A stretch of DNA of 64,000 bases. Origin: Geodermatophilus obscurus DSM 43160. GTDB taxonomy: Bacteria > Actinomycetota > Actinomycetes > Mycobacteriales > Geodermatophilaceae. Below are positions 26,101-36,420 of the stretch, piece after piece; position 1 is the stretch's first letter; each line of letters starts with the position of its first letter. Under the pieces are notes generated by a model. The model worked only from the letters and a program-made list of their open reading frames with translations. It ran no database searches and was not told where the DNA came from. A program made the position numbers and the translations under genes. The stretch lies in the NCBI RefSeq assembly GCF_000025345.1, contig NC_013757.1:1612001-1676000 (forward strand), given 5' to 3'.

Positions 26101-27372
26101 GTGGCACGAATCGGTGAGAGCGGTGACCTGCTCAAGTGCTCGTTCTGCGGGAAGAGCCAGAAGCAGGTCAAGAAGCTCATCGCTGGCCCCGGGGTCTACA
26201 TCTGCGACGAGTGCATCGATCTCTGCAACGAGATCATCGAGGAAGAGCTCTCGGAGTCGTCGGACCTGAAGTTCGACGAACTGCCGAAGCCCAAGGAGAT
26301 CCACGACTTCCTCGAGCAGTACGTCATCGGCCAGGACAAGGCCAAGCGTGCGCTCTCGGTCGCGGTCTACAACCACTACAAGCGGGTGCAGGCCGGCGGT
26401 GCCGGCAGCCGCGACGACTCGGTCGAGCTGGCCAAGTCCAACATCCTGCTGATGGGCCCGACCGGCTGCGGCAAGACCCACCTCGCCCAGACGCTGGCCC
26501 GGATGCTCAACGTCCCGTTCGCCATCGCCGACGCCACCGCCCTCACCGAGGCCGGCTACGTCGGTGAGGACGTCGAGAACATCCTGCTCAAGCTGATCCA
26601 GGCCGCCGACTACGACGTCAAGCGGGCCGAGACCGGGATCATCTACATCGACGAGGTCGACAAGATCGCCCGCAAGAGCGAGAACCCGTCGATCACCCGC
26701 GACGTCTCCGGTGAGGGCGTGCAGCAGGCGCTGCTGAAGATCCTCGAGGGGACGACGGCGTCGGTGCCCCCGCAGGGTGGCCGCAAGCACCCGCACCAGG
26801 AGTTCATCCAGATCGACACGACGAACGTGCTGTTCATCGTGGGCGGCGCCTTCGCCGGGCTGGAGAAGATCATCGAGCAGCGGGCCGGCAAGCAGGGCAT
26901 CGGCTTCGGCGCCGAGGTCCGCGGCAAGAAGGAGATCGAGGAGGCCAACGCCTTCGCCGAGGTCATGCCCGAGGACCTCCTGAAGTTCGGGATGATCCCC
27001 GAGTTCATCGGCCGGCTCCCGGTCATCACCAGCGTGGAGAAGCTGGACCGCGACGCGTTGATGAACATCCTGACCGAGCCGAAGAACGCCCTGGTGCGCC
27101 AGTACCGGCGGCTGTTCGAGCTCGACGGGGTGGAGCTGGAGTTCACCGACGACGCCCTCGAGTCGATCGCCGACCAGGCCATCCTCCGCGGCACCGGCGC
27201 CCGCGGTCTCCGCGCAATCATGGAGGAGGTGCTGCAGTCGGTGATGTACGACGTCCCCAGCCGGGACGACGTCGCCTCGGTGGTGATCACCCGAGAGGTC
27301 GTGCTGGAGCACGTCAACCCGACGATCGTGCCCCGCAAGCCCAACCGCGCCCCCCGCGAGAAGTCGGCCTGA
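26101..27372 (+). CDS. clpX: ClpX, ATP-dependent protease unfoldase subunit
   Basis: The protein has 423 residues from GTG with GGTGGAGG just upstream. The N-terminal zinc-binding domain has Cys-x2-Cys ([10 protein letters not shown]) and a second pair ([10 protein letters not shown]) near residue 35. The AAA+ core has Walker [13 protein letters not shown], Walker [12 protein letters not shown], pore loop GYVGEDVE and the R-finger region near [11 protein letters not shown]. It unfolds tagged substrates and threads them into ClpP1P2. It has its own 283-bp upstream gap, suggesting a separate promoter. Confidence 0.98.
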   Translation: MARIGESGDLLKCSFCGKSQKQVKKLIAGPGVYICDECIDLCNEIIEEELSESSDLKFDELPKPKEIHDFLEQYVIGQDKAKRALSVAVYNHYKRVQAGGAGSRDDSVELAKSNILLMGPTGCGKTHLAQTLARMLNVPFAIADATALTEAGYVGEDVENILLKLIQAADYDVKRAETGIIYIDEVDKIARKSENPSITRDVSGEGVQQALLKILEGTTASVPPQGGRKHPHQEFIQIDTTNVLFIVGGAFAGLEKIIEQRAGKQGIGFGAEVRGKKEIEEANAFAEVMPEDLLKFGMIPEFIGRLPVITSVEKLDRDALMNILTEPKNALVRQYRRLFELDGVELEFTDDALESIADQAILRGTGARGLRAIMEEVLQSVMYDVPSRDDVASVVITREVVLEHVNPTIVPRKPNRAPREKSA

Positions 27373-27385
27373 GCCCAGGCGCACC

Positions 27386-27423
27386 GCGACGGCCCGTTTC
27401 CCACCAGGGAGGCGGGCCGTCGC
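27386..27423 (+). terminator. clpX terminator hairpin
   Basis: Perfect 11-base arms GCGACGGCCCG and CGGGCCGTCGC flank a 16-base loop, 13 bp after the clpX stop, followed by CGTTTCC. Confidence 0.75.
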
Positions 27424-27447
27424 CGTTTCCGGGGGTCGTGTAGCCGA

Positions 27448-27504
27448 GTGATGTGCACCTGTGGCGCAGCCGGGCGCCGTAGGTGCGCCGGAAGCGCACA
27501 TCAC
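27448..27504. repeat. 57-bp palindromic unit, left of the DUF559 gene
   Basis: The outer arms are GTGATGTGC (27448-27456) and GCACATCAC (27496-27504), with inner complementary blocks GGCGCA and TGCGCC. The same outer arms recur in the unit at 28501-28556. The stop codon of the DUF559-type gene (27501-27503) lies inside this unit. Confidence 0.8.
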
Positions 27505-28418
27505 CTGCGGGTGAGGAGCGTCTCCCGGGCCCTGCAGACCTGCAGGATCTCGCGGCGGCAGCCCGCTGGCTCCCGGGTCAGCCGCCGGTAGCTGAACCGC
27601 AGCACCACCCACCCGAGCGCAGCCAGAGCGACATCACGGCGGGTGTCGCGTTCCCGCGCGTCCACGCTGCCGTGGAAGGCGGCGCCGTCCAGCTCGACGG
27701 CCACCTTCAGCTCGGGCAGCGCGGCGTCCAGGCGGACGACCCCGGTGGGCAGGACGACGTGGTGCTGCTGAACGAAGCGCGGCATCCCCGGTCCCTGGAG
27801 GACCTCGCGCACACCCCAGATCTCCAGCTCGCTCTGGCAGCCCTGCTCGACGAGACCGACCAGCGTCACCAGCTCACCACGGCCCGGCAGTGCCGGCCGG
27901 CGAGTGGCCTCGGCGCGCAGCCGCGCCGCGCCCACCCGACGATCGCGGAGTGTCTCGATCACGGCAGCGCGTGCCCGTTCCACGGCGCGGGGGTGACCTC
28001 GACGGCCGTGCGCCCAGCCCCAGCTGTCGACGAGCGTGCGGGGGAGCGGCGTGACGGGGAGGGGACCGAGCCGGTCGGTGACCAGGTCCTGCACCCGGTG
28101 GACGACGAGGCCCGGACTGTGCAGCGCGCGGCGGTCGGCCGGGACCGACACGTGCACCGGGCCGGCGTCCTCGGCGACACGCCAGGCAGCGAGGGCCGAG
28201 CTGTGGCTCAGTGTCCCGTCGGTCGCGAGGACCCCGGCGAGCGCACGAGTACGCCACTCGGGCCAGCACTCAGGCGCGGCCAGCACGCCACGGTGCGGTC
28301 GCAGCAGCCGGCCGTCGGCGACCCAGCGACCGAGCGTGTGCCGGTCGACCTGGCCGGCCAGCTCGGATGCGCGGGCGACCCCGTGCGGGCCCAGCAGAAC
28401 GAGGAGGTCACGCGCCAC
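27501..28418 (-). CDS. AbiEi-type wHTH plus DUF559 (Vsr-like nuclease fold) protein
   Basis: Start taken as GTG 28418 (305 aa); a GTG at 28484 has a poorly placed ribosome-binding site. The N-terminal winged helix resembles the AbiEi antitoxin domain (LLVLLGPHGVARASELAGQV, WVADGRLLRPHRGVLAAPE). The C-terminus is DUF559-like, a PD-(D/E)xK fold related to very-short-patch-repair endonucleases: RLDAALPELKVAVELDGAAF and RDTRRDVALAALGWVVLRFS. Such genes are frequent single copies in actinobacteria with no established function. Palindromic units flank it on both sides, and no AbiEii toxin gene is adjacent. Confidence 0.75.
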   Translation of the reverse strand: MARDLLVLLGPHGVARASELAGQVDRHTLGRWVADGRLLRPHRGVLAAPECWPEWRTRALAGVLATDGTLSHSSALAAWRVAEDAGPVHVSVPADRRALHSPGLVVHRVQDLVTDRLGPLPVTPLPRTLVDSWGWAHGRRGHPRAVERARAAVIETLRDRRVGAARLRAEATRRPALPGRGELVTLVGLVEQGCQSELEIWGVREVLQGPGMPRFVQQHHVVLPTGVVRLDAALPELKVAVELDGAAFHGSVDARERDTRRDVALAALGWVVLRFSYRRLTREPAGCRREILQVCRARETLLTRR

Positions 28419-28500
28419 CCCACCACCGTGGGTCCCGTGCCGGCCAGGTGCAGCCGGGGTGCCGGTGCTGTGGAGCGCCGGCACTCCTGTGGACGCCAGG

Positions 28501-28556
28501 GTGATGTGCGGTCGTGGCGCATCCCAGGTTCAGGACGCGCCACGGCCGCACATCAC
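28501..28556. repeat. 56-bp palindromic unit, right of the DUF559 gene
   Basis: The outer arms GTGATGTGC and GCACATCAC are identical to those at 27448-27504. Here the complementarity extends inward to about 20 bases per arm (through CGTGGCGC and GCGCCACG) with a 15-base loop. It also lies 15 bp past the valS stop, so it could terminate valS transcription. Confidence 0.8.
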
Positions 28557-28570
28557 CGGAGGGGGAGGGG

Positions 28571-31156
28571 TCAGGCCTCCGCGGGTGGAGCGAGGACGAC
28601 GTCCACGGCGAGCGGGCCCTCACCGGCGACGACGGTCAGCGAGGCGATCCGGCCGGCCTCGGCCAGGTCGCTGCGCGCGGCCTCCACCAGCGGCACCTGC
28701 TCGGCCGGCGCGGTCACCGTCGCGGAGTCGACGTCGGCCCGCATGGAGACCTTGGCGTCGGACTTGGCCTTGCGGACCCCGGCCAGCGCGACCGTCACCA
28801 CCGAGACCACCGCCGGGTCCCCGCCGTCCGGCAGCTCGCTCGCGGTCGGCCACGGCGCGCGGTGCACCGAGCCGGACTGCCACCAGGACCAGACCTCCTC
28901 GGTGACGAACGGCAGCACCGGCGCGAACAGCCGCAGCTGCACCGACAGCGCCAGCGCGAGGGTGGCCCGGGCGGACTCGGCGGCCGGCCCCGACCCGTAG
29001 GCGCGGGACTTCACCAGCTCCACGTAGTCGTCGCAGAACGACCAGAAGAACGCCTCGGACAGCTCGAGCGCCCGGGTGTAGTTGTAGGTCTCCATCGCCG
29101 CGGTCGCCTCGTCGACGACACCCGCCAGCCCGGCCAGCAGACCCCGGTCGACCGGCTCGGTCACAGCCGAGGCCGACAGGTCGGCCGACGCCCCCAGACC
29201 CAGCACGAACTTGCCGACGTTGAGGATCTTGATGGCGAGCCGGCGGCCGACCTTCATCTGCGCCTCGTCGAACGGCGAGTCCGCCCCCGGCCGGGCGCCG
29301 GCGGCCCGCCAGCGCACCGCGTCGGTGCCGTAGCGCTCGAGCACGTCGATCGGCGTGACGACGTTGCCCTTCGACTTTGACATCTTCTTGCGGTCCGGGT
29401 CGACGACGAAGCCGGAGATCGTCGCGTGCGTCCACGGCACGGTCCCGTGCTCGAAGTGCGAGCGGACGACGGTGGAGAACAGCCAGGTCCGGATGATGTC
29501 GTGGGCCTGCGGGCGCTGGTCCATCGGGAAGACGTGCGCGAACAGCTCCGGGTCGGTGTCCCAGCCCGACGCGACCTGCGGCGACAGCGACGACGTCGCC
29601 CAGGTGTCCATGACGTCGGGGTCGGCGGTGAAGCCGCCGGGCTCGCCGCGCTGGTCCTCGGAGAAGCCAGGCGGGACGTCGGACGACGGGTCGACCGGCA
29701 GCGCCTCCTCGGGCGCGAGGATCGGCGAGGACCAGTCCGGGTCACCGGAGGAGTCGAGCCGGTACCAGACCGGGAACGGGACGCCGAAGAACCGCTGCCG
29801 GCTGATCAGCCAGTCGCCGTTGAGGCCCTCGACCCAGTTCTCGTACCGGTACCGCATGTGCTCGGGCACCCACCGGATCTCCCGGCCACGCGCGACCAGC
29901 GCGTCGCGCAGGGCGGCGTCCCGGCCCCCGTTGCGGATGTACCACTGCCGCGTGGTGACGATCTCCAGCGGGCGCTCGCCCTTCTCGTAGAACTTCACCG
30001 GGTGGGTGATCGCCCGCGGCTCGCCGTCCAGGTCACCGGACTCCTGCAGCAGCTCGACCATCCGCTGCTGCGCGCTGAACACCGTCTTGCCGGCCAGCTC
30101 GGCGTACGTCTCGGCGGGCACCCCGGGCGGCGCCTCGGGCAGCAGCCGGCCGTCCCAGCCGACGATCGCGCGGGTCGGCAGCTGCAGCTCCCGCCACCAG
30201 GTGACGTCGTTGAGGTCGCCGAAGGTGCAGATCATCGCGATGCCCGAGCCCTTGTCCGGCTCCGCGAGGCGGTGCGCCACCACGGGCACCTCGACGTCGA
30301 AGACCGGCGTCCGCACGGTCTGGCCGAACAGCGGCTGATAGCGCTCGTCGTCGGGGTGGGCGACCAGCGCGACGCAGGCGGGCAGCAGCTCGGGCCGGGT
30401 CGTCTCGATGAACACCGGGCCGTTGGCGGTGTGGAAGGAGATCCGGTGGTAGGCGCCGGGGCGCTCGCGGTCCTCGAGCTCAGCCTGGGCGACCGCCGTC
30501 CGGAAGGAGACGTCCCAGAGGGTCGGCGCCTCCTGCGCGTAGGCCTCGCCGCGGGCGAGGTTGTGCAGGAACGCACGCTGTGCGGTGGCGCGGGAGGCCT
30601 CCGAGATCGTCCGGTAGACGTTGTTCCAGTCCACCGACAGCCCGACACGGCGCCACAGCTGCTCGAAGGCCCGCTCGTCCTCCTCGGTCAGCCGCATGCA
30701 CAGCTCGACGAAGTTGCGCCGGGAGACCGGCTGCTGGTCCTTGCCCGGCTTGGCCGGTGGCTCGAAGCCCTCGTCGTAGGGGAGCGAGGGGTCGCAGCGC
30801 ACGCCGTAGTAGTTCTGCACGCGGCGCTCGGTGGGCAGGCCGTTGTCGTCCCAGCCCATCGGGTAGTAGACGTGCTTGCCGCGCATCCGCTGGTAGCGGG
30901 CGACGATGTCGGTGTGCGTGTAGCTGAACACGTGCCCGACGTGCAGCGAGCCGCTGGCCGTCGGCGGCGGGGTGTCGATCGACCAGGTCTGCTCCCGGGG
31001 CGCCGCGAGAGCGGCCGCGCGGTCGAAGGCGTAGGTGTCGTCCTCGGCCCAGCGGCCGGTCCACTTGTCCTCGAGCCCGTCGAGCGACGGCTTCTCCGGT
31101 ACGCCGACCGAGGCTCCCGGCGCAGCGGTGTCCGGGGTGCGGGTGTCGGTGACCAT
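28571..31156 (-). CDS. valS: valyl-tRNA synthetase
   Basis: Start set at ATG 31156 (861 aa); the frame is open upstream but opposes folC. It is a class I synthetase, with the HIGH-type motif [15 protein letters not shown] near residue 68 and KMSKS in [11 protein letters not shown]. Between them lies the CP1 editing domain, and the C-terminal anticodon-binding helices follow. The [12 protein letters not shown]-type valine signature appears as [15 protein letters not shown]. It charges tRNA-Val. It is divergent from folC across 42 bp, so the promoters must overlap. Confidence 0.95.
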   Translation of the reverse strand: MVTDTRTPDTAAPGASVGVPEKPSLDGLEDKWTGRWAEDDTYAFDRAAALAAPREQTWSIDTPPPTASGSLHVGHVFSYTHTDIVARYQRMRGKHVYYPMGWDDNGLPTERRVQNYYGVRCDPSLPYDEGFEPPAKPGKDQQPVSRRNFVELCMRLTEEDERAFEQLWRRVGLSVDWNNVYRTISEASRATAQRAFLHNLARGEAYAQEAPTLWDVSFRTAVAQAELEDRERPGAYHRISFHTANGPVFIETTRPELLPACVALVAHPDDERYQPLFGQTVRTPVFDVEVPVVAHRLAEPDKGSGIAMICTFGDLNDVTWWRELQLPTRAIVGWDGRLLPEAPPGVPAETYAELAGKTVFSAQQRMVELLQESGDLDGEPRAITHPVKFYEKGERPLEIVTTRQWYIRNGGRDAALRDALVARGREIRWVPEHMRYRYENWVEGLNGDWLISRQRFFGVPFPVWYRLDSSGDPDWSSPILAPEEALPVDPSSDVPPGFSEDQRGEPGGFTADPDVMDTWATSSLSPQVASGWDTDPELFAHVFPMDQRPQAHDIIRTWLFSTVVRSHFEHGTVPWTHATISGFVVDPDRKKMSKSKGNVVTPIDVLERYGTDAVRWRAAGARPGADSPFDEAQMKVGRRLAIKILNVGKFVLGLGASADLSASAVTEPVDRGLLAGLAGVVDEATAAMETYNYTRALELSEAFFWSFCDDYVELVKSRAYGSGPAAESARATLALALSVQLRLFAPVLPFVTEEVWSWWQSGSVHRAPWPTASELPDGGDPAVVSVVTVALAGVRKAKSDAKVSMRADVDSATVTAPAEQVPLVEAARSDLAEAGRIASLTVVAGEGPLAVDVVLAPPAEA

Positions 31157-31198
31157 GTCCCTGAGTCTAGGAACCGCGCGGCTGGCATCCTGGGCAGG

Positions 31199-32542
31199 AT
31201 GAGCAGCGACCTGACCCGCGTCGAGAAGGAGCTGCTGGCCCGCTGGCCGGAGACCCGTCTGGAGCCCTCGCTGGCCCGCATCTCCGCCCTGGTCGACCTG
31301 CTCGGATCCCCGCACCGCGCCTACCCCGTCGTCCACGTGGCCGGCACCAACGGCAAGACGACGACGGCGCGGATGGTCGACGAGCTGCTGCGGGGCTTCG
31401 GCCTGCGGGTGGGCCGCTTCACCAGCCCGCACCTGCAGTCGGTGCGCGAGCGGATCGTGCTGGACGGCGAGCCGGTGAGCGCCGAGCGCTTCGTCGAGAC
31501 GTACGACGACATCGCGCCCTACGTGCAGATGGTCGACGCCGCCGGCGAGCACCCGATGAGCTTCTTCGAGGTCATGGTCGGCATGGCCTACGCGACCTTC
31601 GCCGAGGCGCCGGTCGACGTCGCGGTCGTCGAGGTCGGCATGGGCGGCACCTGGGACGCCACCAACGTCGTCGACGCCCGCGTCGCCGTCGTCACCCCGG
31701 TCGCGCTGGACCACGCCGAGTACCTGGGGCCCGACGTCGGCACGATCGCCGGGGAGAAGGCCGGGGTCATCAAGCCCGACGCGGTGGCGGTGCTGGCCCG
31801 CCAGCAGCCCGCGGCGCTGGACGCGCTGGTCCGCCGCGCGGTCGAGGTGGAGGCCGTGGTCGCCCGCGAGGGCACCGAGTTCGGGGTCCTGGACCGCCGG
31901 GTCGCCGTCGGCGGCCAGCAGCTGCGCCTGCAGGGCCTCGGCGGGGAGTACGAGGACGTCTTCCTCCCGCTCTTCGGCGCGCACCAGGCGCAGAACGCCG
32001 CGACCGCACTGGCCGCCGTCGAGGCCTTCCTCGGCGCCGGGGCGGCCACCGGCACGATCGACCGGGAGACCGTGCGCGCCGCGTTCGCCGCCGTCCGCTC
32101 GCCCGGCCGGCTCGAGCGGGTGCGCACCAGTCCGACGGTGCTGGTCGACGCCGCGCACAACCCCGCCGGCATGGCCGCGACCGTCGACGCGATCCGGGAG
32201 TCCTTCGACTTCACCCGGCTGGTCGGCGTGGTGGGCGTGGTCCACGGCAAGGACGTCGCCGGGATGCTCACCGCGCTCGAGGAGGTGTGCGCTGAACTGG
32301 TGGTCACCCAGAACAGCTCGCCGCGCGCGATGCCGGCCGACGAGCTCGGCGCGCTGGCGGTCGACGTCTTCGGCGCCGACCGGGTCAGCGTCTCGCCGCG
32401 GCTGACCGAGGCGCTCACCGAGGCGATCGAGCTGGCCGAGGCCGGGCCGGACGACGCGCTGGGCGGCTCCGGCGTGCTGGTCACCGGCAGCGTGATCACC
32501 GCGGGGGAGGCCCGCACCCTGATGGGCGGGACCACACCGTGA
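31199..32542 (+). CDS. folC: FolC, dihydrofolate/folylpolyglutamate synthase
   Basis: ATG 31199 gives 447 residues. The Mur-ligase-like fold has the ATP loop [14 protein letters not shown] near 45-58, then [27 protein letters not shown] and [11 protein letters not shown]. It adds glutamate to dihydropteroate and/or folates in folate biosynthesis in the cytoplasm. It overlaps DUF4233 by 4 bp, the usual actinobacterial folC-DUF4233-ndk order. It shares a very short divergent promoter region with valS. Confidence 0.95.
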   Translation: MSSDLTRVEKELLARWPETRLEPSLARISALVDLLGSPHRAYPVVHVAGTNGKTTTARMVDELLRGFGLRVGRFTSPHLQSVRERIVLDGEPVSAERFVETYDDIAPYVQMVDAAGEHPMSFFEVMVGMAYATFAEAPVDVAVVEVGMGGTWDATNVVDARVAVVTPVALDHAEYLGPDVGTIAGEKAGVIKPDAVAVLARQQPAALDALVRRAVEVEAVVAREGTEFGVLDRRVAVGGQQLRLQGLGGEYEDVFLPLFGAHQAQNAATALAAVEAFLGAGAATGTIDRETVRAAFAAVRSPGRLERVRTSPTVLVDAAHNPAGMAATVDAIRESFDFTRLVGVVGVVHGKDVAGMLTALEEVCAELVVTQNSSPRAMPADELGALAVDVFGADRVSVSPRLTEALTEAIELAEAGPDDALGGSGVLVTGSVITAGEARTLMGGTTP

Positions 32543-32937
32543 CGGCTCCGGACCCGGTGCGGGCGGCCCGGGCGCTCCGCGGGGCCGCGGCCGGCGTGCT
32601 GGTGCTCGAGGGCATCGCCGTCCTGTTCGTGCCGCGCGGCATCGCGCAGACCGAGGAGGGCCTCGGCGGTGTGCGGCTGGCGCTGCTGCTGGTGCTGGCC
32701 GTCGTCCTCGTGCTCGCCAGCGGGGTGCAGCGCCGTCCCCAGGGCCTCGTCGTGGCCACCGCGCTGCAGGTGCCCCTGCTGCTGACCGGTCTGATCAACA
32801 GCGTCATGTGGTTCGTCGGCGGGGTCTTCGTGCTGATCTGGCTGTACCTGCTGCAGGTCCGCAAGGAGCTGCTGGGCTCGCCGTTCGGGGAGCCGGGTCC
32901 CCGTTCGGACGACGACGCCGGCGCGGGCGCCGCGTAG
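32539..32937 (+). CDS. DUF4233 small membrane protein
   Basis: The 132-residue protein has about four hydrophobic segments between residues 15 and 105 (including [19 protein letters not shown] and [20 protein letters not shown]) and a polar C-terminal tail. It matches the DUF4233 family, conserved between folC and ndk in actinobacteria, with no known function. It overlaps the folC stop (GTGA), so it is translationally coupled. Confidence 0.85.
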   Translation: MTAPDPVRAARALRGAAAGVLVLEGIAVLFVPRGIAQTEEGLGGVRLALLLVLAVVLVLASGVQRRPQGLVVATALQVPLLLTGLINSVMWFVGGVFVLIWLYLLQVRKELLGSPFGEPGPRSDDDAGAGAA

Positions 32938-32948
32938 GCTCCGCGCTC

Positions 32949-33371
32949 GTGTCTGAAGCCACCCCCGCCCGCACCCTGGTCCTCGTCAAGCCCGACGGCG
33001 TCGCCCGTGGCCTGGTCGGCGAGGTGATCTCGCGCCTGGAGGCCAAGGGCCTGCGCCTGGTCGCCGCCGAGCTGCGCACCCTGACCCGCGAGGTCGCCGA
33101 GGAGCACTACGGCGAGCACCGCGAGAAGTCGTTCTTCGGCTCGCTGGTCGAGTTCATCACCGGCGGCCCGCTGCTCGCGCTCGTCGTCGAGGGCCCGCGG
33201 GCGATCGAGGCGTTCCGCGCCCTGGCCGGCGCCACCGACCCGGTCAAGGCCGCCCCCGGCACCATCCGCGGCGACTTCGCCCTCGAGGTGCAGAACAACA
33301 TCGTGCACGGCTCGGACTCCGACGAGTCCGCCGCCCGCGAGATCGCGCTGTTCTTCCCGAAGCTGGGCTGA
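32949..33371 (+). CDS. ndk: nucleoside diphosphate kinase
   Basis: Start at GTG 32949 (140 aa), with homology from [20 protein letters not shown]. The phosphorylated histidine lies in [17 protein letters not shown]. It transfers phosphate from ATP to other nucleoside diphosphates. It lies 11 bp after the DUF4233 stop, so it is part of the folC operon. A long hairpin follows directly. Confidence 0.97.
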   Translation: MSEATPARTLVLVKPDGVARGLVGEVISRLEAKGLRLVAAELRTLTREVAEEHYGEHREKSFFGSLVEFITGGPLLALVVEGPRAIEAFRALAGATDPVKAAPGTIRGDFALEVQNNIVHGSDSDESAAREIALFFPKLG

Positions 33372-33378
33372 GGCCCGT

Positions 33379-33442
33379 CCGCGAGATCTGCACACTGGTC
33401 GTCATCGGCGCGCTGATGACCGCCACTGTGCAGATCTCGCGG
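33379..33442. terminator. 64-bp extended hairpin after ndk
   Basis: Sixteen-base perfect arms CCGCGAGATCTGCACA and TGTGCAGATCTCGCGG enclose an inner GTCATC/GATGAC hairpin. It starts 8 bp after the ndk stop. It is longer than a typical terminator and resembles a dispersed palindromic repeat, but could terminate the folC-ndk operon. Confidence 0.6.
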
Positions 33443-33471
33443 CGATCGGCGCCGTCTACCCTGGACCGGTC

Positions 33472-35400
33472 ATGAACGGTGAAACGCTGTACCCCCGTCT
33501 CGAACCGCTCCTCGCGCAGGTTCAGAAGCCGATCCAGTACGTCGGCGGTGAGCTGAACGCGCAGGTCAAGCCGTGGGAGGACGTCGCCGTCCACTGGGCG
33601 CTGATGTACCCCGACGCCTACGAGGTCGGGCTGCCCAACCAGGGCCTGATGATCCTGTACGAGGTGCTGAACGAGCGGCCCGACGCCCTGGCCGAGCGCA
33701 CCTACGCCGTCTGGCCCGACCTCGCCGCCCTCATGCGCGAGCACGGCGTCGGCCAGTTCACCGTCGACTCGCACCGCGCGGTCGCCGACTTCGACCTGCT
33801 GGGCGTCAGCTTCGCCACCGAGCTCGGCTACACCAACCTGCTCGAGGCCTTCGACCTCGCCGGCGTCCCGCTGCACGCCGTGGACCGCGATGAGACCCAC
33901 CCGGTCGTGGTGGCCGGCGGGCACGCCGCGTTCAACCCCGAGCCGGTCGCCGACTTCGTCGACTGCGCCGTCCTGGGCGACGGCGAGCAGGTCGTGGGCG
34001 ACGTCACCGACGTGGTGGCCGCGTGGAAGCAGCAGGGCCGGCCCGGCGGCCGCGTCGAGCTGCTGGCCCGCCTGGCCCGGGTCGACGGGGTCTACGTGCC
34101 GCGGTTCTACTCGGTCTCCTACGGTCCGGACGGCGCCATCGCGGCCGTCACGCGCACCCGGGACGACGTCCCCGCGCGGGTCGGCAAGCGGACGGTCATG
34201 GACCTCGACGAGTGGCCCTACCCGAAGACGCCGCTGGTCCCGCTGGCCGAGAGCGTGCACGAGCGGATGAGCGTGGAGATCTTCCGCGGTTGCACCCGCG
34301 GCTGCCGGTTCTGCCAGGCGGGGATGATCACCCGGCCGGTGCGGGAGCGGACCATCACCGGCATCGGCTCGATGGTCGAGCAGGGACTGCGGGCGACCGG
34401 GTACGAGGAGGTCGGGCTGCTGTCGCTGTCGAGTGCCGACCACTCCGAGATCGGCCAGGTCGCCAAGCAGCTCGCCGACCGCTACGAGGGCACCAACACC
34501 GGGCTCTCGCTGCCGAGCACCCGGGTCGACGCCTTCAACGTCACCCTGGCCAACGAGCTGTCCCGCAACGGGCGCCGATCCGGCCTGACCTTCGCACCGG
34601 AGGGCGGCAGCGAGCGGATCCGCCGGGTGATCAACAAGACGGTGTCCAAGGAGGACCTCGTCCGCACGGTCACCACGGCGTACGCCAACGGCTGGCAGCA
34701 GGTGAAGCTCTACTTCATGTGCGGTCTGCCGACCGAGACCGACGAGGACGTGCTGGAGATCGCCGAGCTGGCGGTCGAGGTCATCCGGGCCGGCCGGGAG
34801 GCCAGCGGCCGCAAGGACATCCGCTGCACCGTCTCCATCGGCGGCTTCGTGCCCAAGCCGCACACCCCCTTCCAGTGGGCCGGGCAGGCCGGCGCCGAGA
34901 CGATCGACTCCCGCCTGCGCCTGCTGCGGCAGGCCATCAACGCCGACCGCCGCATCGGCCGCTCGATCGGCCTGCGCTACCACGACGGCAAGCCCGGCGT
35001 GATCGAGGGCCTGCTCTCCCGGGGTGACCGCCGGGTCGGCCGGGTCATCGAGCGGGTGTGGCGCGAGGGCGGCCGGTTCGACGGCTGGAGCGAGCACTTC
35101 TCCTACGAGCGCTGGACCGCCGCCGCCGCCGAGGAGCTGGCGCCCCTCGGCGTCGACCTCGACTGGTACACCACCCGCGAGCGCGGCCAGGACGAGGTCC
35201 TGCCCTGGGACCACCTGGACTCCGGGCTGGACAAGGAGTGGCTCTGGGACGACTGGCAGGACGCGCTCAGCGAGGAGGAGGTCGCCGACTGCCGGTGGAC
35301 CCCCTGCTACGACTGCGGCGTCTGCCCGACCAACGGCACCGAGATCCAGATCGGGCCGACCGGGCGCACCCTGCTCCCGCTCACGGTCGTCGGCCGCTAG
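33472..35400 (+). CDS. TIGR03960-family radical SAM protein with B12-binding-like N-terminus
   Basis: The protein has 642 residues. The N-terminal region (about 30-200) resembles the cobalamin-binding/Rossmann half (WALMYPDAYEVGLPNQGLMI, VAGGHAAFNPEPVADFVD). The radical SAM core has Cys274-x3-Cys278-x2-Cys281 in RGCTRGCRFCQAG. The C-terminus has more cysteines (CRWTPCYDCGVCPTNG). The family is invariably paired with the TIGR03936 protein, whose GTG overlaps this stop by one base, and lies upstream of RNase E/G. A role in tRNA or rRNA modification is suspected but not established. Confidence 0.92.
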   Translation: MNGETLYPRLEPLLAQVQKPIQYVGGELNAQVKPWEDVAVHWALMYPDAYEVGLPNQGLMILYEVLNERPDALAERTYAVWPDLAALMREHGVGQFTVDSHRAVADFDLLGVSFATELGYTNLLEAFDLAGVPLHAVDRDETHPVVVAGGHAAFNPEPVADFVDCAVLGDGEQVVGDVTDVVAAWKQQGRPGGRVELLARLARVDGVYVPRFYSVSYGPDGAIAAVTRTRDDVPARVGKRTVMDLDEWPYPKTPLVPLAESVHERMSVEIFRGCTRGCRFCQAGMITRPVRERTITGIGSMVEQGLRATGYEEVGLLSLSSADHSEIGQVAKQLADRYEGTNTGLSLPSTRVDAFNVTLANELSRNGRRSGLTFAPEGGSERIRRVINKTVSKEDLVRTVTTAYANGWQQVKLYFMCGLPTETDEDVLEIAELAVEVIRAGREASGRKDIRCTVSIGGFVPKPHTPFQWAGQAGAETIDSRLRLLRQAINADRRIGRSIGLRYHDGKPGVIEGLLSRGDRRVGRVIERVWREGGRFDGWSEHFSYERWTAAAAEELAPLGVDLDWYTTRERGQDEVLPWDHLDSGLDKEWLWDDWQDALSEEEVADCRWTPCYDCGVCPTNGTEIQIGPTGRTLLPLTVVGR

Positions 35401-36167
35401 TGGCCCGCCAGCCCGAGGGACCGCCCCCGCCGCCCACCGTGCAGAAGCTGCGGCTGCGCTACGCCAAGCGCGGCCCGCTGCGCTTCGCCTCGCACCGCGA
35501 CCTCGCCCGCGCCCTGGAGCGGGCGCTGCGCCGTGCGCGGGTGCCCATGGCCTTCTCCGCCGGCTTCACGCCGCACCCGAAGATCTCCTACGTCGGGGCG
35601 GCACCCACCGGGGCGGCGAGCGAGGCCGAGTACGTGGAGATCGGGCTGGCGCAGCGGTGCGACCCCGAGCAGGTGCGGGCCGCGCTGGACGCCTCGCTGC
35701 CCCCGGGCATCGACGTCCTCGAGTGCGTGGAGGCCACCGGGGGCAGCGGGTCGCTGGCCGACCGGATCGACGCCGCGACCTGGCGGGTGGAGCTGCCGGG
35801 TGTGCCGCTGGCCGAGCTCGCGCCGGCGGTCGAGGCGTTCCTGGCCGCCGACGTGGTCACCGTCGAGAAGCGCACCAAGAACGGCCTCCGGGACGTCGAC
35901 GCGCGGGCGGCCGTGGCCGGTGCGTCGGCGGCCGAGGAGGCAGGTTGTGCCATACTGCACATGGTCGTCCGGCAGGTGACGCCCGCCGTTCGACCCGACG
36001 ACGTGTTGGCCGCCCTGGCTGCCGTCGCCGACCTGCGCCCGCCGTCGCCCCCACGGGCCGTGCGTGAGGCGCAGGGCCGGCTCGACGACACCGGGACCGT
36101 GGCCGACCCGCTCGGCCCGGACCGCGTTGCGGGCACCCGCTGCCAGGGGGAGCCCGCGGCGGTCTGA
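35400..36167 (+). CDS. TIGR03936/DUF2344 radical-SAM-associated protein
   Basis: GTG 35400 overlaps the TAG of the preceding gene, giving 255 residues. The family hallmarks are KLRLRYAKRGPLRFASHRDL and MAFSAGFTPHPKISYVGAAP. It is encoded with the TIGR03960 radical SAM protein and is presumably a partner subunit or substrate-binding domain, fused to it in some genomes. The C-terminal about 40 residues are poorly conserved. Function is unknown. Confidence 0.9.
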   Translation: MARQPEGPPPPPTVQKLRLRYAKRGPLRFASHRDLARALERALRRARVPMAFSAGFTPHPKISYVGAAPTGAASEAEYVEIGLAQRCDPEQVRAALDASLPPGIDVLECVEATGGSGSLADRIDAATWRVELPGVPLAELAPAVEAFLAADVVTVEKRTKNGLRDVDARAAVAGASAAEEAGCAILHMVVRQVTPAVRPDDVLAALAAVADLRPPSPPRAVREAQGRLDDTGTVADPLGPDRVAGTRCQGEPAAV

Positions 36168-36420
36168 CCGGTGGGCCGGGGCTCCACGCCGTCGCGCGGC
36201 ACGGCTGCCAGACGTGACGCACCCGAGCACCACCTGAGACCTGCACCACCGGCGCCCGGCCGCGGCAACTCCTCGCCCGGACGCCGGCCCACAGACTTCG
36301 CGAGTCGAGCCTGCCGCCGCACCCGGCGCGGGGGCCCGACCCGCCCAACCCCGTGTTCCTGCGCGGCCGCCAGTCCCTGCGATCGGCGCCCGGGAGCACC
36401 ACACAGGAGGCGAGCCACAC

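Noticed and set aside
29426-31198. N-terminal extension of folC over valS
   Set aside because: The sequence before [13 protein letters not shown] is antisense to valS and low complexity; folC homology starts at 31199.
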